From Lachnospiraceae bacterium AM93-12TA (lineage in GTDB: Bacteria; Bacillota; Clostridia; Lachnospirales; Lachnospiraceae): 30,184 nucleotides of DNA. The notes under the pieces are model-generated. The model did no database searches, was not told where the DNA came from, and saw nothing but the letters and a program-made list of their open reading frames with translations. Shown in pieces: positions 6,980 through 14,223 of this stretch (positions within the stretch are counted from its first letter, which is position 1; the number at the start of each line of letters is the position of its first letter). Location: positions 1 through 30,184 of the forward strand of contig JAQERH010000035.1 of the NCBI GenBank assembly GCA_027698105.1, in the 5' to 3' direction. The translations under genes were made by a program, and so were the position numbers.

Positions 6980-8839
6980 ATGAAAGCAAAACGACAATAT
7001 GGCTGCTTCCTGCTGGCTGTGCTTCTTTCTGTTATCCTCAGCGCCTGCTCCCGGCCTCCGGCCGGAGGAACAGATGAAACCGGAGTGTCCCAGGCAGCCT
7101 CAGAAACTGTACAGGAAACAGCAGTGTCTCGGCAAGAATACTCAGCTGACCATTCCTCTGAAAAATCTGTCCAGGCGGCTTTTGATGAATTTACAAAACA
7201 GGTGTTTAAAGATGAGCTGGAGGGATCCGGCCTCACGCTTCACTATATGTTAAAAGAGCCGGAAAACTACGGTATTTCCAAAAACGATCCGAAGCTTGGC
7301 GAGTGTTCTCTGGAATATATGCAGCAGGTTTCCTCTGAGCTTGAGGAGCTGTCAGAAAAGCTTCATACCTTTGATCCTGCTCTGCTGACTGCAGATCAGC
7401 TGTTTACTTACCGTGCTCTTGACGATTACCTGGAAACAGAACAGATGGCTAAGGGGCTGGAACTGTACTCCCGTCCTGTATCCACCACCATCGGAACCCA
7501 GGCCCAGCTTCCTATCCTTTTTGCAGAATATGCCTTTTATGACAGACAGGATGTGGAAAATTATCTGACGCTTATGTCTCAGATTGATGCTTATTATAAG
7601 AGCATTGCAGACTTTGAAAAACTCCGGGCCGATGCCGGGCTGGCTCCCTGTGATCTGGTTCTTAATCAGATCATCCAGTCCTGTAAGGATTACATGATCC
7701 GGCCTGAAAACAGCTTTTTAAATGAAACCTTTAACAGCAAGCTGGACAGCATTGAAGGGCTGACCCCGAAGGAAAAGGAAGAATACAAAAAACGCCATCT
7801 GGAGGTTATGAAGGAACACTTTATTCCTGCCTACCAGATGCTTGCCGGAGAACTTGAAAAGCTGAAAGGGCGCGGTTCTAATGTCATGGGACTGTGCGGA
7901 TATCCAGACGGAAAGCGTTATTATGAATATCTTACAGCTTCCTCCACTGGCACAGGCTATACGGTTTCAGAGCTGAAACAGCAGGTCCAGGTACATATGA
8001 GCGAGGATCTGGCTCAGGTGACTCTTCTGTTGCAGAACCATCCGGAGCTGTCTGAGGCATCTGCCAGCTATTCCTTCGCCCAGACAGAGCCTGCTGCCAT
8101 TTTAGATGCTCTGAAAACACAGGCAGAAAAGGATTTCCCGGCTCTTCCGGAAGCAGACTACACGGTTCACCAGGTTCCGAAGACCCTGGAAGCCTCTTTA
8201 AGCCCGGCCTTTTACCTGACTGCCCCCATTGACTGCTGGCAGCACAATGTCATCTACATTAACGGAGGATCTGATCAAACCTCTGCCGGGGCTTTATACA
8301 CGACTCTGGCTCACGAAGGCTATCCAGGTCATCTCTATCAGACCGTCTACGCCAATCAGAACACAGCAGATCCTCTTCTGCGGCTGCTGGCCTGCGGCGG
8401 ATACACTGAAGGGTGGGGCACCTATGCAGAGCTTTACTCCTACCAATTTGACAACGGCCTTTCCCCTGAGCTTTCCGAACTTTTAGCCCACAACCAGGCT
8501 GCCACCCTGGGACTTTATGCGCTGCTTGACATCAATATTAATTACGAGGGCTGGAGTCAGGAGAGAACTGCCAAGTTTCTGGAGGAGCTTTATGGTATCA
8601 CTGACCCCCAGGTGACAGAAGAAATCTACTATGCTGTTGCCGACAATCCAGCCAATTATCTTCAGTATTACACTGGGTATATGGAAATCGTCAAAATGCG
8701 GGAAACTGCCATGGAAACCCTGGGCAGCCGATACGATCCGGTTCTCTTCCACAAGTTTATTCTGGATATGGACGGAGCTTCCTTCCGCGTTATAGAACCC
8801 TACTTTAAAACATGGCTGCTCACCTGCGGAGCGCAGTAA
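6980..8839 (+). CDS. DUF885-family lipoprotein, predicted metallopeptidase
   Basis: A 619-residue exported protein. The N-terminus is a lipoprotein signal (basic start, hydrophobic core, lipobox VILSAC with Cys23), so it should be anchored to the outer face of the membrane. The body matches the DUF885 family, whose members are predicted zinc-dependent peptidases. The motif HEGYPGH (445-451) fits an HExxxGH metal site, and E477 in EGWGTYAE is a likely third ligand or catalytic partner. The rest is helical. Length is normal for the family. It is monocistronic with its own promoter and a strong terminator. No substrate can be named. Confidence 0.85.
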   Translation: MKAKRQYGCFLLAVLLSVILSACSRPPAGGTDETGVSQAASETVQETAVSRQEYSADHSSEKSVQAAFDEFTKQVFKDELEGSGLTLHYMLKEPENYGISKNDPKLGECSLEYMQQVSSELEELSEKLHTFDPALLTADQLFTYRALDDYLETEQMAKGLELYSRPVSTTIGTQAQLPILFAEYAFYDRQDVENYLTLMSQIDAYYKSIADFEKLRADAGLAPCDLVLNQIIQSCKDYMIRPENSFLNETFNSKLDSIEGLTPKEKEEYKKRHLEVMKEHFIPAYQMLAGELEKLKGRGSNVMGLCGYPDGKRYYEYLTASSTGTGYTVSELKQQVQVHMSEDLAQVTLLLQNHPELSEASASYSFAQTEPAAILDALKTQAEKDFPALPEADYTVHQVPKTLEASLSPAFYLTAPIDCWQHNVIYINGGSDQTSAGALYTTLAHEGYPGHLYQTVYANQNTADPLLRLLACGGYTEGWGTYAELYSYQFDNGLSPELSELLAHNQAATLGLYALLDININYEGWSQERTAKFLEELYGITDPQVTEEIYYAVADNPANYLQYYTGYMEIVKMRETAMETLGSRYDPVLFHKFILDMDGASFRVIEPYFKTWLLTCGAQ

Positions 8840-8855
8840 AAAGTATATCTAAGAC

Positions 8856-8886
8856 AAAAAATCCGGGAATACATCCCGGATTTTTT
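8856..8886. terminator. Bidirectional terminator
   Basis: A perfect stem (AAAAAATCCGGGA 8856-8868 with TCCCGGATTTTTT 8874-8886) and a 5-base loop. It has T-runs on both strands and sits between two convergent genes, so it can end both transcripts. Confidence 0.9.
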
Positions 8887-8894
8887 ATAGTATT

Positions 8895-9560
8895 TTATAT
8901 CAGTTCTTCTCTGCCTGTCTGCTTCAGTTCTGTCTTTTCCACTGAATCTTCCTCTTCTTCCCGGTACAGCTTTCCAATAATACCGGAGGAAATCGTGACG
9001 GTCAGCAGAGAACATGCAATCTTAAACACAGGAATGTAGCTCAGGGAAAGCATAAGCACTACAAAATCTGTGAAAAAATAGCATTTCTCCAGCTTTACCC
9101 CTGCCAGTTTATTGAGAATCAGCGCCAGCACGTCGTCGCCTCCTGTGGCTCCTCCTGCTCTTACTACAAGTCCCACTCCGATTCCCACGAAAAGACCGCC
9201 CACCACGGCGGCAAGGATCGGACTTCCCCCCAGATCCGGAAGCAGATACCCCATCCTCTCATGGATGGAATAAAAGAATCCGTAGCTCAAGGTGGATACC
9301 ATGGCATTCTTCAGAAAGGATCCCCCTAAAATCTTCCATCCAATCAGATAGCAAATCAGATCCAGAACCGGGCCGATGACGCTGGGGGAAATGCCGAACC
9401 AGTGCTGAATCAGCAGCTGGAGTCCCAGCACGCCTCCTTCTGTAATATCTGACTGGCTGTGTACATTATAAAGTCCAAATGACAAAACCGCTGTTCCAAG
9501 CATCAGCCCTGCGTAGCGAAACATTTCCTTCTTAAACTGCGCTCTCTGCGGCATTTTCAT
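8895..9560 (-). CDS. YitT-family membrane protein, short form without DUF2179
   Basis: A 221-residue multi-spanning membrane protein of the YitT/DUF161 family, whose transported substrate, if any, is not established. Visible features are five or six hydrophobic segments, the early SFGLYNVHSQSDITEGG, and the family hallmark GGATGGDDVLA in the second half. It stops after the membrane region with a charged tail (YREEEEDSVEK) and lacks the cytoplasmic DUF2179 domain of most YitT proteins. The ATG at 9560 is chosen because GGAG (9573-9570) lies 9 bases upstream; the in-frame ATG at 9581 has no good site. It is divergent from a merR gene, with overlapping promoters that suggest MerR-dependent activation. 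Confidence 0.85.
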   Translation of the reverse strand: MKMPQRAQFKKEMFRYAGLMLGTAVLSFGLYNVHSQSDITEGGVLGLQLLIQHWFGISPSVIGPVLDLICYLIGWKILGGSFLKNAMVSTLSYGFFYSIHERMGYLLPDLGGSPILAAVVGGLFVGIGVGLVVRAGGATGGDDVLALILNKLAGVKLEKCYFFTDFVVLMLSLSYIPVFKIACSLLTVTISSGIIGKLYREEEEDSVEKTELKQTGREELI

Positions 9561-9587
9561 AGATAACAACTCCTTTTCCATGATTTC

Positions 9588-9630
9588 TTGACATAAATTA
9601 GTATAAAGGATATAGTTACTATACTGTCAA
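9588..9630. promoter_or_regulatory. Overlapping divergent merR/yitT promoters with MerR-type operator
   Basis: Rightward (merR): TTGACA (9588-9593), 17 bases, TATAGT (9611-9616). Leftward (yitT): TTGACA (9630-9625), 19 bases, TATACT (9605-9600). The leftward spacer is too long for normal sigma-70 recognition, as in promoters that MerR-family proteins activate by twisting DNA. A perfect dyad, TATAGT-T-ACTATA (9611-9623), lies inside that spacer and on top of the rightward -10, so one bound dimer could activate yitT and repress merR. Sequence elements are seen directly; the regulation is inferred. Confidence 0.8.
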
Positions 9631-9647
9631 GCAGAAAGGATCAGACC

Positions 9648-10496
9648 ATGATGAAGCATCGTTTTACAGCCGGAGAAATGGCAAAACTGTCCGGCCTTTC
9701 CAAGCAGACTATATTATTTTATGATAAAAAAGGGATTTTGAAACCGGAATATGTGGATCCAGGCAACGGATACCGGTACTACAGCGCCGATCAGCTGGAT
9801 TTTCTCGATAATATCGCCATGCTGAAGGAAATCGGCCTGTCTTTAGATGAAATCAGAACATTTATGGAGCAGCGGACCAGGGACTACGCCGTTTCCCGTA
9901 TGGAGCAGCAGCTGGAAAGTATCCGCCAGAAAATCAGACGGCTTCAAACCATTGAAAAACAGCTTTCCTGGAAAATGAAAACCCTTGAGGATTTGACTTC
10001 CAAAAAAGACGGCGTCTTTTTAACCCGGCATCAGAAGCCGGAGCTTTTAGCAGTGGAGCCAGTCTCCTTTCCCAGGCGCCGGAAAGGCACAGACGACGAG
10101 GATCTGATGGCACAGAATATCGCCATCAAAAAGCTGATGACGAAGGCTAAGCGGGAACACTATCCCTATTTCTACCAGCAGGGAGCTATTATCCCTCTGA
10201 AGGAGCTGAAAGAGGGCCATTATCTGCGGGCCTCCCATGTATTCCTTCCTATGGAAAAAAAATGCGTCCACGCCCTCTCCATGACCAAACCGCCCGGACT
10301 CTACGCCCGCTATTATTTCACCGGGCGCTATACAGGAAGCGGCAGCGCCTACCAGCTTCTCTTTTCCGAGCTTGAGCGGATGGGACTGTCAGCTGTGTCC
10401 GGCTCCTATGAATACTGTATTCTGGACAGTCTGGCCTCCCAGGATACAGATCACTATGTAACGCTGATTGAGGTAGAAGTTGAAAAGAAGGGGTAG
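9648..10496 (+). CDS. MerR-family transcriptional regulator with ligand-binding C-terminal domain
   Basis: A 282-residue one-component regulator. Residues 1-75 form the MerR winged helix (TAGEMAKLSGLSKQTILFYD, then NGYRYYSADQL). A long coiled-coil helix follows (about 80-125), then a C-terminal effector domain of roughly 150 residues resembling the GyrI/BmrR-type small-molecule-binding fold. There is no cysteine-rich metal-binding tail, so an organic ligand is more likely than a metal. The ATG at 9648 (or the next codon, also ATG) follows AAAGGA. It is divergent from the short yitT gene, its probable target, and the control region has a 19-bp-spacer promoter with a dyad. The ligand is unknown. 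Confidence 0.9.
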   Translation: MMKHRFTAGEMAKLSGLSKQTILFYDKKGILKPEYVDPGNGYRYYSADQLDFLDNIAMLKEIGLSLDEIRTFMEQRTRDYAVSRMEQQLESIRQKIRRLQTIEKQLSWKMKTLEDLTSKKDGVFLTRHQKPELLAVEPVSFPRRRKGTDDEDLMAQNIAIKKLMTKAKREHYPYFYQQGAIIPLKELKEGHYLRASHVFLPMEKKCVHALSMTKPPGLYARYYFTGRYTGSGSAYQLLFSELERMGLSAVSGSYEYCILDSLASQDTDHYVTLIEVEVEKKG

Positions 10497-10511
10497 CTTC
10501 CTGCCCCTTCT
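10482..10511 (-). terminator. Possible terminator of the fabT-lipoprotein unit
   Basis: AGAAGGGG (10486-10493) and CCCCTTCT (10504-10511) form an 8-bp stem. On the minus strand it is followed by TTTTCA. It overlaps the end of merR. The T-run is short, so termination may be partial. Confidence 0.5.
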
Positions 10512-10522
10512 CCTGCTTTCTG

Positions 10523-11113
10523 TTATTCTGCCTCTGTCTCCTGAGCGCTCTCTTCAGCGGCTGTCTCAGTCTTTTCACTTCCCATATTTTTGTAGGATTT
10601 GTTAAACTCCATATTGCCAATCTTCTCTCCGTTTACAGACAGATTCAGCTCAGAAGCCTCGAAATTCTGAAGCAGTGTGTTGGCTACTGCTGTCTGCTGA
10701 AGGATATCATCCTGATTCGGCATAGCGGAAAGATCCACATTGATAGTATTTCCTTCCTGAGAGAAGCTTAACACCTTTGTCCCCTCCTCAAGAACCCCAT
10801 TCTCTGCCATCTTATCTGCTAAAAGCTGCGGTTCAATGGTTTCACCATCTTCTGAGTCGATGGCATCCATGGTCTGCTTCAGGCCTGAGCGGTTCTCTTT
10901 TATTGTAAAAATGCTGACCTGGGCCATAGGAGCTGCATCAGCATCCGGAAGCTTCTCTACTACCTCTCTCTCTGTCTCCGGAATAGAAGCCTCTACCGTC
11001 TGTCCCTCTGCTGTCTGCTTATTCTGGTTCTGGCTGGATGTATCTGTAGGCGTGCAGGCTGCCAGTGATACGCTCATTAAAACTCCGGTTAAAACAATCA
11101 TTAATTTTTTCAT
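10523..11113 (-). CDS. Lipoprotein, possible GerMN-like domain
   Basis: A roughly 196-residue secreted lipoprotein with a lipobox at SLAAC near residue 20. A Ser/Thr/Gln/Glu-rich linker leads to a compact domain (about 65-165). Its alternating strands and helices (AQVSIFTIKENRSG, TKVLSFSQEGNTINVDLS, ASELNLSVNGEKIG) resemble the GerMN domain of spore-germination lipoproteins. The tail is rich in Glu and Ala. The domain match is from pattern memory and is not certain. GGAGG lies only 2 bases before the ATG at 11116 but 5 before the ATG at 11113, so the latter is preferred. It lies 28 bases after the fabT-like gene and is probably co-transcribed with it. Confidence 0.6.
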   Translation of the reverse strand: MKKLMIVLTGVLMSVSLAACTPTDTSSQNQNKQTAEGQTVEASIPETEREVVEKLPDADAAPMAQVSIFTIKENRSGLKQTMDAIDSEDGETIEPQLLADKMAENGVLEEGTKVLSFSQEGNTINVDLSAMPNQDDILQQTAVANTLLQNFEASELNLSVNGEKIGNMEFNKSYKNMGSEKTETAAEESAQETEAE

Positions 11114-11141
11114 CATGTCCTCCTCTTTGATCCATTGATTT

Positions 11142-11582
11142 CTATTGATTTAATTCCCTGAACCAGCGGTTCAGCTTTGTAAGCGCCTTATAGAGAACGT
11201 CCAGTTCCTGAGGCGTCAGCTCCTCTTTCATACTGTCAATCATCTGTCTGTGAAACTCTGCATGATGCTCGTAGGCCCTGCGTCCCTTATCAGACAGGGA
11301 AATGTAGACGATCCGGCGATCCTCCTTCCCCCTGGTCCGCACCACGTACCCCTTTTTCACCAGACTGTTCATGGCAATCGTGAGAGTCCCCACTGTAACG
11401 GACAGCTCTCTGGCAATCGCAGACATATTTTTAGGCGCCCCGATTCCGATGGCTTCAATGACATGCATATCATTATTGGTGATATTCCGAAACTCCGGTG
11501 TTATAATGGCCTTCTGCTCGATATCCATAATATCGCGGAACAGCCTCACCAGTACCTCATTGAATGTCTCGTAATTGTCCAC
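11142..11582 (-). CDS. fabT: FabT-like MarR-family transcriptional regulator
   Basis: A 146-residue winged-helix regulator. The sequence follows FabT, the repressor of fatty acid synthesis genes in streptococci and relatives, better than generic MarR: RNITNNDMHVIEAIG before the helix-turn-helix, ARELSVTVGTLTIAMNSL in the recognition region, and KEDRRIVYISLSDKG in the wing. Known FabT proteins bind TTTGA-n-TCAAA dyads, helped by long-chain acyl-ACP. An exact dyad of this type lies at the fabH start site in this window. The GTG at 11582 is chosen because AAGGGG is 6 bases upstream; a GTG at 11597 lacks a usable site. Unusually it lies beyond the far end of the fab operon instead of beside fabH. 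No FabT-like dyad was seen at its own promoter. Confidence 0.75.
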   Translation of the reverse strand: MDNYETFNEVLVRLFRDIMDIEQKAIITPEFRNITNNDMHVIEAIGIGAPKNMSAIARELSVTVGTLTIAMNSLVKKGYVVRTRGKEDRRIVYISLSDKGRRAYEHHAEFHRQMIDSMKEELTPQELDVLYKALTKLNRWFRELNQ

Positions 11583-11623
11583 AGTGTTCCCCTTCACCTT
11601 CTAAAAACAAAATTTCCCCACTG

Positions 11624-11652
11624 ATTATACAATAAACGGACTGTGCCGGCAA
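11624..11652 (-). promoter_or_regulatory. fabT promoter
   Basis: On the minus strand TTGCCG (11652-11647), a 17-base spacer and a perfect TATAAT (11629-11624), about 40 bases before the GTG start. It lies in the short gap after spmB, so fabT need not depend on upstream transcription. Confidence 0.65.
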
Positions 11653-11693
11653 CTATTAGCGTCAATAAAATTTTACAGCAGCATCCGGCACTC

Positions 11694-12224
11694 CTATACC
11701 TGGAAGCCGGCAATCAGAATGCTGGCTCCTATGCCTGCCGCCGTGGAAAGAAGAGCTCCGGCCAAAGTCCAGCGGGTCTTCGTCACCTTTGCCGTCATAA
11801 AATATACGCTCATGGTATAGAACACGGTTTCCGTACAGCTCTCCATAATGGACGCCGTCATCCCCAGAAGGGAATCCGGTCCATGGGTCCTGAAAATATC
11901 GAGAAGAAGCCCGGTGGCAGCTGAACTGGACACGAGGCGTACCAGGATAAGCGGAATAAGCTCTCCGGGAATTCGGAACAATCCTGCTGGAGCTTTCAAT
12001 CTTTCTGAAAGGAACTCCAGGAATCCAGATGATCTCAGGACACCCACCGCCGTCATCAGACCGATCAGCGTGGGCAGAATACCGGCTACGGTTTTCATTC
12101 CTTCCTGTGCGCCCTTGATAAAATCATCAAATACCGGACGTCTGGAGAGAACTCCGAAACCGATTATGTAAAACAGAACAGTCGGAACAAGAAAATCTGA
12201 AAGATAAGAAACTGCTTTCAACAA
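11694..12224 (-). CDS. spmB: Spore maturation protein B
   Basis: A 176-residue membrane protein of the SpmB/nucleoside-recognition (Gate) family; in B. subtilis SpmA and SpmB are needed for normal spore-core dehydration. The pattern fits: YLSDFLVPTVLFYIIGFG at the start, KGAQEGMKTVAGILPTLIGLMTAVGVLRSSG in the middle, and the conserved SSAATGLLLDIFRTHGPDS loop. Length matches the family. The start is TTG at 12224 (or the next codon, also TTG) with GGGAG just upstream. It is separated from spmA by about 2 kb, whereas the two are usually adjacent. No convincing promoter was found, and a sporulation-sigma promoter could be missed by eye. Confidence 0.9.
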   Translation of the reverse strand: MLKAVSYLSDFLVPTVLFYIIGFGVLSRRPVFDDFIKGAQEGMKTVAGILPTLIGLMTAVGVLRSSGFLEFLSERLKAPAGLFRIPGELIPLILVRLVSSSAATGLLLDIFRTHGPDSLLGMTASIMESCTETVFYTMSVYFMTAKVTKTRWTLAGALLSTAAGIGASILIAGFQV

Positions 12225-12465
12225 TCTTCTCCCTGATAAATATCTTTCCTTCTATATTTATGCTGGAGACTGTCTGCTGATTCTTTCTTTCACTTCTTTT
12301 GTCCGTCTGTTTTTGTCCTATGGCTGGTATTATACAGGGCGATTGTGTAGGATCTGTGAATTGGTTCTTTCGAAATCGGAAAGTTTTTATAAACTTTATG
12401 AGAAAAAACAGACTGGATTTCTCTTGACTGAATGTAAGAGAACTTGGACTTTTCTGTATGCTACA
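12225..12465. other. Intergenic region without identified gene
   Basis: Together with the arsC-like gene's promoter region this is a 316-base gap between divergent genes. I see no conserved ORF or RNA gene. A TATAAT-like box on the minus strand (12334-12329) points toward spmB but has no acceptable -35, so it is not called a promoter. The rest is T-rich on the plus strand near 12280-12320. Confidence 0.5.
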
Positions 12466-12494
12466 TTGTAAAATTGTATCTTTATAGCTATAAT
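12466..12494 (+). promoter_or_regulatory. Promoter of the ArsC/Spx-family gene
   Basis: TTGTAA (12466-12471), a 17-base spacer and a perfect TATAAT (12489-12494). These are the same boxes and spacing as at the DUF885 gene. GGAGGA (12527-12532) precedes the ATG at 12541. Confidence 0.7.
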
Positions 12495-12540
12495 ATGATC
12501 TAAACTATTTTAATCAATTCTTTCATGGAGGAATCAACCT

Positions 12541-12906
12541 ATGAGCGTATTATTTGTAGAATATCCGAAATGCACCACCTGCCAGAAGGCAAAAAAATGG
12601 CTGGAGAATACCGGCGTCTCCTATGAGGATCGCCATATTAAAGAACAGAATCCATCTGCTGAAGAGCTTAAAAAATGGCACCAGATGAGCGGTCTCCCCT
12701 TAAAGAGATTTTTCAATACCAGCGGCCTTCTCTATAAATCCATGGCATTAAAAGACAAGCTGCCCGGCATGAGCGAGGAGGAGCAGTATGCCCTCTTAGC
12801 CACAGACGGAATGCTGGTAAAACGCCCTATCGTAGTGGGAGATGACTTTGTTTTAGTAGGATTTAAGGAGGCTGACTGGGAAAAACAGCTGGCTGGACAG
12901 CAGTAG
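12541..12906 (+). CDS. ArsC/Spx-family thioredoxin-fold protein
   Basis: A 121-residue protein of the ArsC family, which includes glutaredoxin-linked arsenate reductases, the regulator Spx and YffB-like proteins. It opens with FVEYPKCTTCQKAKKWL, giving C11-x2-C14 in the redox position, and ends with the family's MLVKRPIVVGDDFVLVGF, where R contacts the substrate or polymerase in relatives. No arsenic genes are nearby, so a role in arsenate resistance is unsupported; a general thiol reductase or Spx-like role is equally possible. It is monocistronic, with its own promoter and terminator. Confidence 0.85.
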   Translation: MSVLFVEYPKCTTCQKAKKWLENTGVSYEDRHIKEQNPSAEELKKWHQMSGLPLKRFFNTSGLLYKSMALKDKLPGMSEEEQYALLATDGMLVKRPIVVGDDFVLVGFKEADWEKQLAGQQ

Positions 12907-12994
12907 AAAAATTGTCCAAACCTGCAAAGCTATAGGCAGAATCGGCAGGTACAGTGACCAGCTGCGTTTTCTGCCTGGCTGATTAGGAAACTGT

Positions 12995-13058
12995 AAAAAG
13001 AACGGAAGTTTTTCAGCGACTAAGCTCCTGGTGGAGCGTGAAAACTTCCGTTCTTTTT
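12995..13058. terminator. Long bidirectional terminator hairpin
   Basis: An 18-base perfect inverted repeat (12995-13012 with 13041-13058, AAAAAGAACGGAAGTTTT and its complement), enclosing a smaller stem GCTCC/GGAGC. T-runs lie on both sides. It sits between two convergent genes. Confidence 0.85.
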
Positions 13059-13099
13059 TCTAACTTAACTGCTTCTGTCAGGGCTGGAAACCCATCTCT

Positions 13100-14191
13100 C
13101 TACAGTCCCAGTCCCTTGCTTACATTGACTACAAAGTCCTGAACATTGGTCACAATGCTCTTAGCGGAAAGGCTTCCCCGATCTCCCAGCTTATTTACTG
13201 CAAACTCAGAAATATCCACGCTGTAGAAGTAAACCTGACGGATCGTTCCGTCCGGCATAACACGGAAGGATGGGGTCATATTACCTGTGGCAATCGAATG
13301 GAGAGTGGTAGCCATACAGATCACGGTAGTGGCCTTTTTCACGCACTCTCTCATAGCAGACTGTCCCTCGTATACGTCGGCATAAACCTCCGGCAGCGGG
13401 CCGTCGTCCCGGATGGAACCTGTCAGCACAAAGGGCACGCCCTTTTTCACACAGCTGTACATGATTCCATTGTCAATGTTTTCCTTCTCAATAAACTCCG
13501 GAATGGAGCCGTGATACCTTACTCTGTTAATGGTATCAATATGATTGTAATGGCCTCCGGCAAAGCTTTCCTGAGTATAAATGTCCTGACCCAGAGCTGT
13601 CTTCTTATAGGCCCCCTCTAAATCATGGGTAGCCAGAGCATTTCCTGCCAGCAGGGCATCCACATAACCGTTCATCACCAGTTTGGAAAAGGCCTCCCTG
13701 GAGTCAGAGTCAAAGGCGCAGGCCGGTCCCATTACCCAGACTACATAGCCGTGATCCTTCTCATGCTTTAACAGCTCGTAGATGTGGTCATAGTCCTTTG
13801 AAAAAGCTGTCTCCCTGGATCTTCCCTGGCGGAAAGCAAAGGCCTCCTTAGACTGGGTTCCCGGCTCCTCAAAACCGTGTGTCCAGACGAAAATTCCCTC
13901 TTCCGCCTCTTCTGTCCGTCCCACAAAGACAAGATCGCCCTGCTTTAATGTCCGGAACTCCCTCACTTCTATTTTTCCATTCTCGTAGACAGCTACACAG
14001 TCCATCCGGCTCTCCTCTGCCAGGAGCCATGTTCCATTTACCTTAAAATACTCTGGAAAAATAGTGGTAGCGTGATAGTTTTCCGGCGCTGTCTTATCCT
14101 TCGGCGCAGGAGCCAGCACTGCATCCGGCGCTGATACAAACGGCTCCTTTGTAAAATCCGGTGCATTATACTTTTTTAATTCAAATCCCAT
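13100..14191 (-). CDS. Ornithine cyclodeaminase-like protein of the archaeal/ArgZ C-terminal type (TIGR00300, LOR/SDH conserved region)
   Basis: A 363-residue protein. The N-terminal third resembles the LOR/SDH conserved region (VNGTWLLAEESRMDCVAVYE, TLKQGDLVFVGRTEE). The rest matches the MJ1480/MMP1218-type ornithine cyclodeaminase family and the C-terminal part of cyanobacterial ArgZ/AgrE: GPACAFDSDSREAFSKL, NGYVDALLAGNALATHD, the GGHYNHIDTINRVR loop and VPFVLTGSIRDDGPLPE. Characterised archaeal members convert ornithine to proline with bound NAD. It lacks the amidinotransferase-like domain of ArgZ. The ATG at 14191 has GGAG 8 bases upstream. It follows spmA by 32 bases, so they are probably co-transcribed. 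Function by homology only. Confidence 0.7.
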   Translation of the reverse strand: MGFELKKYNAPDFTKEPFVSAPDAVLAPAPKDKTAPENYHATTIFPEYFKVNGTWLLAEESRMDCVAVYENGKIEVREFRTLKQGDLVFVGRTEEAEEGIFVWTHGFEEPGTQSKEAFAFRQGRSRETAFSKDYDHIYELLKHEKDHGYVVWVMGPACAFDSDSREAFSKLVMNGYVDALLAGNALATHDLEGAYKKTALGQDIYTQESFAGGHYNHIDTINRVRYHGSIPEFIEKENIDNGIMYSCVKKGVPFVLTGSIRDDGPLPEVYADVYEGQSAMRECVKKATTVICMATTLHSIATGNMTPSFRVMPDGTIRQVYFYSVDISEFAVNKLGDRGSLSAKSIVTNVQDFVVNVSKGLGL

Positions 14192-14223
14192 GGCAGCTTC
14201 TCCTCTCTTCATATATATTTTCA

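Noticed and set aside
12329..12334. TATAAT-like box as the spmB promoter
   Set aside because: The sequence at the proper -35 distance (ACAGAT) does not match; a sporulation sigma factor is more likely to be used.
12541..12906. Arsenate-resistance operon
   Set aside because: Only the ArsC/Spx-type gene is present; there is no ArsR, ArsB or Acr3 nearby.
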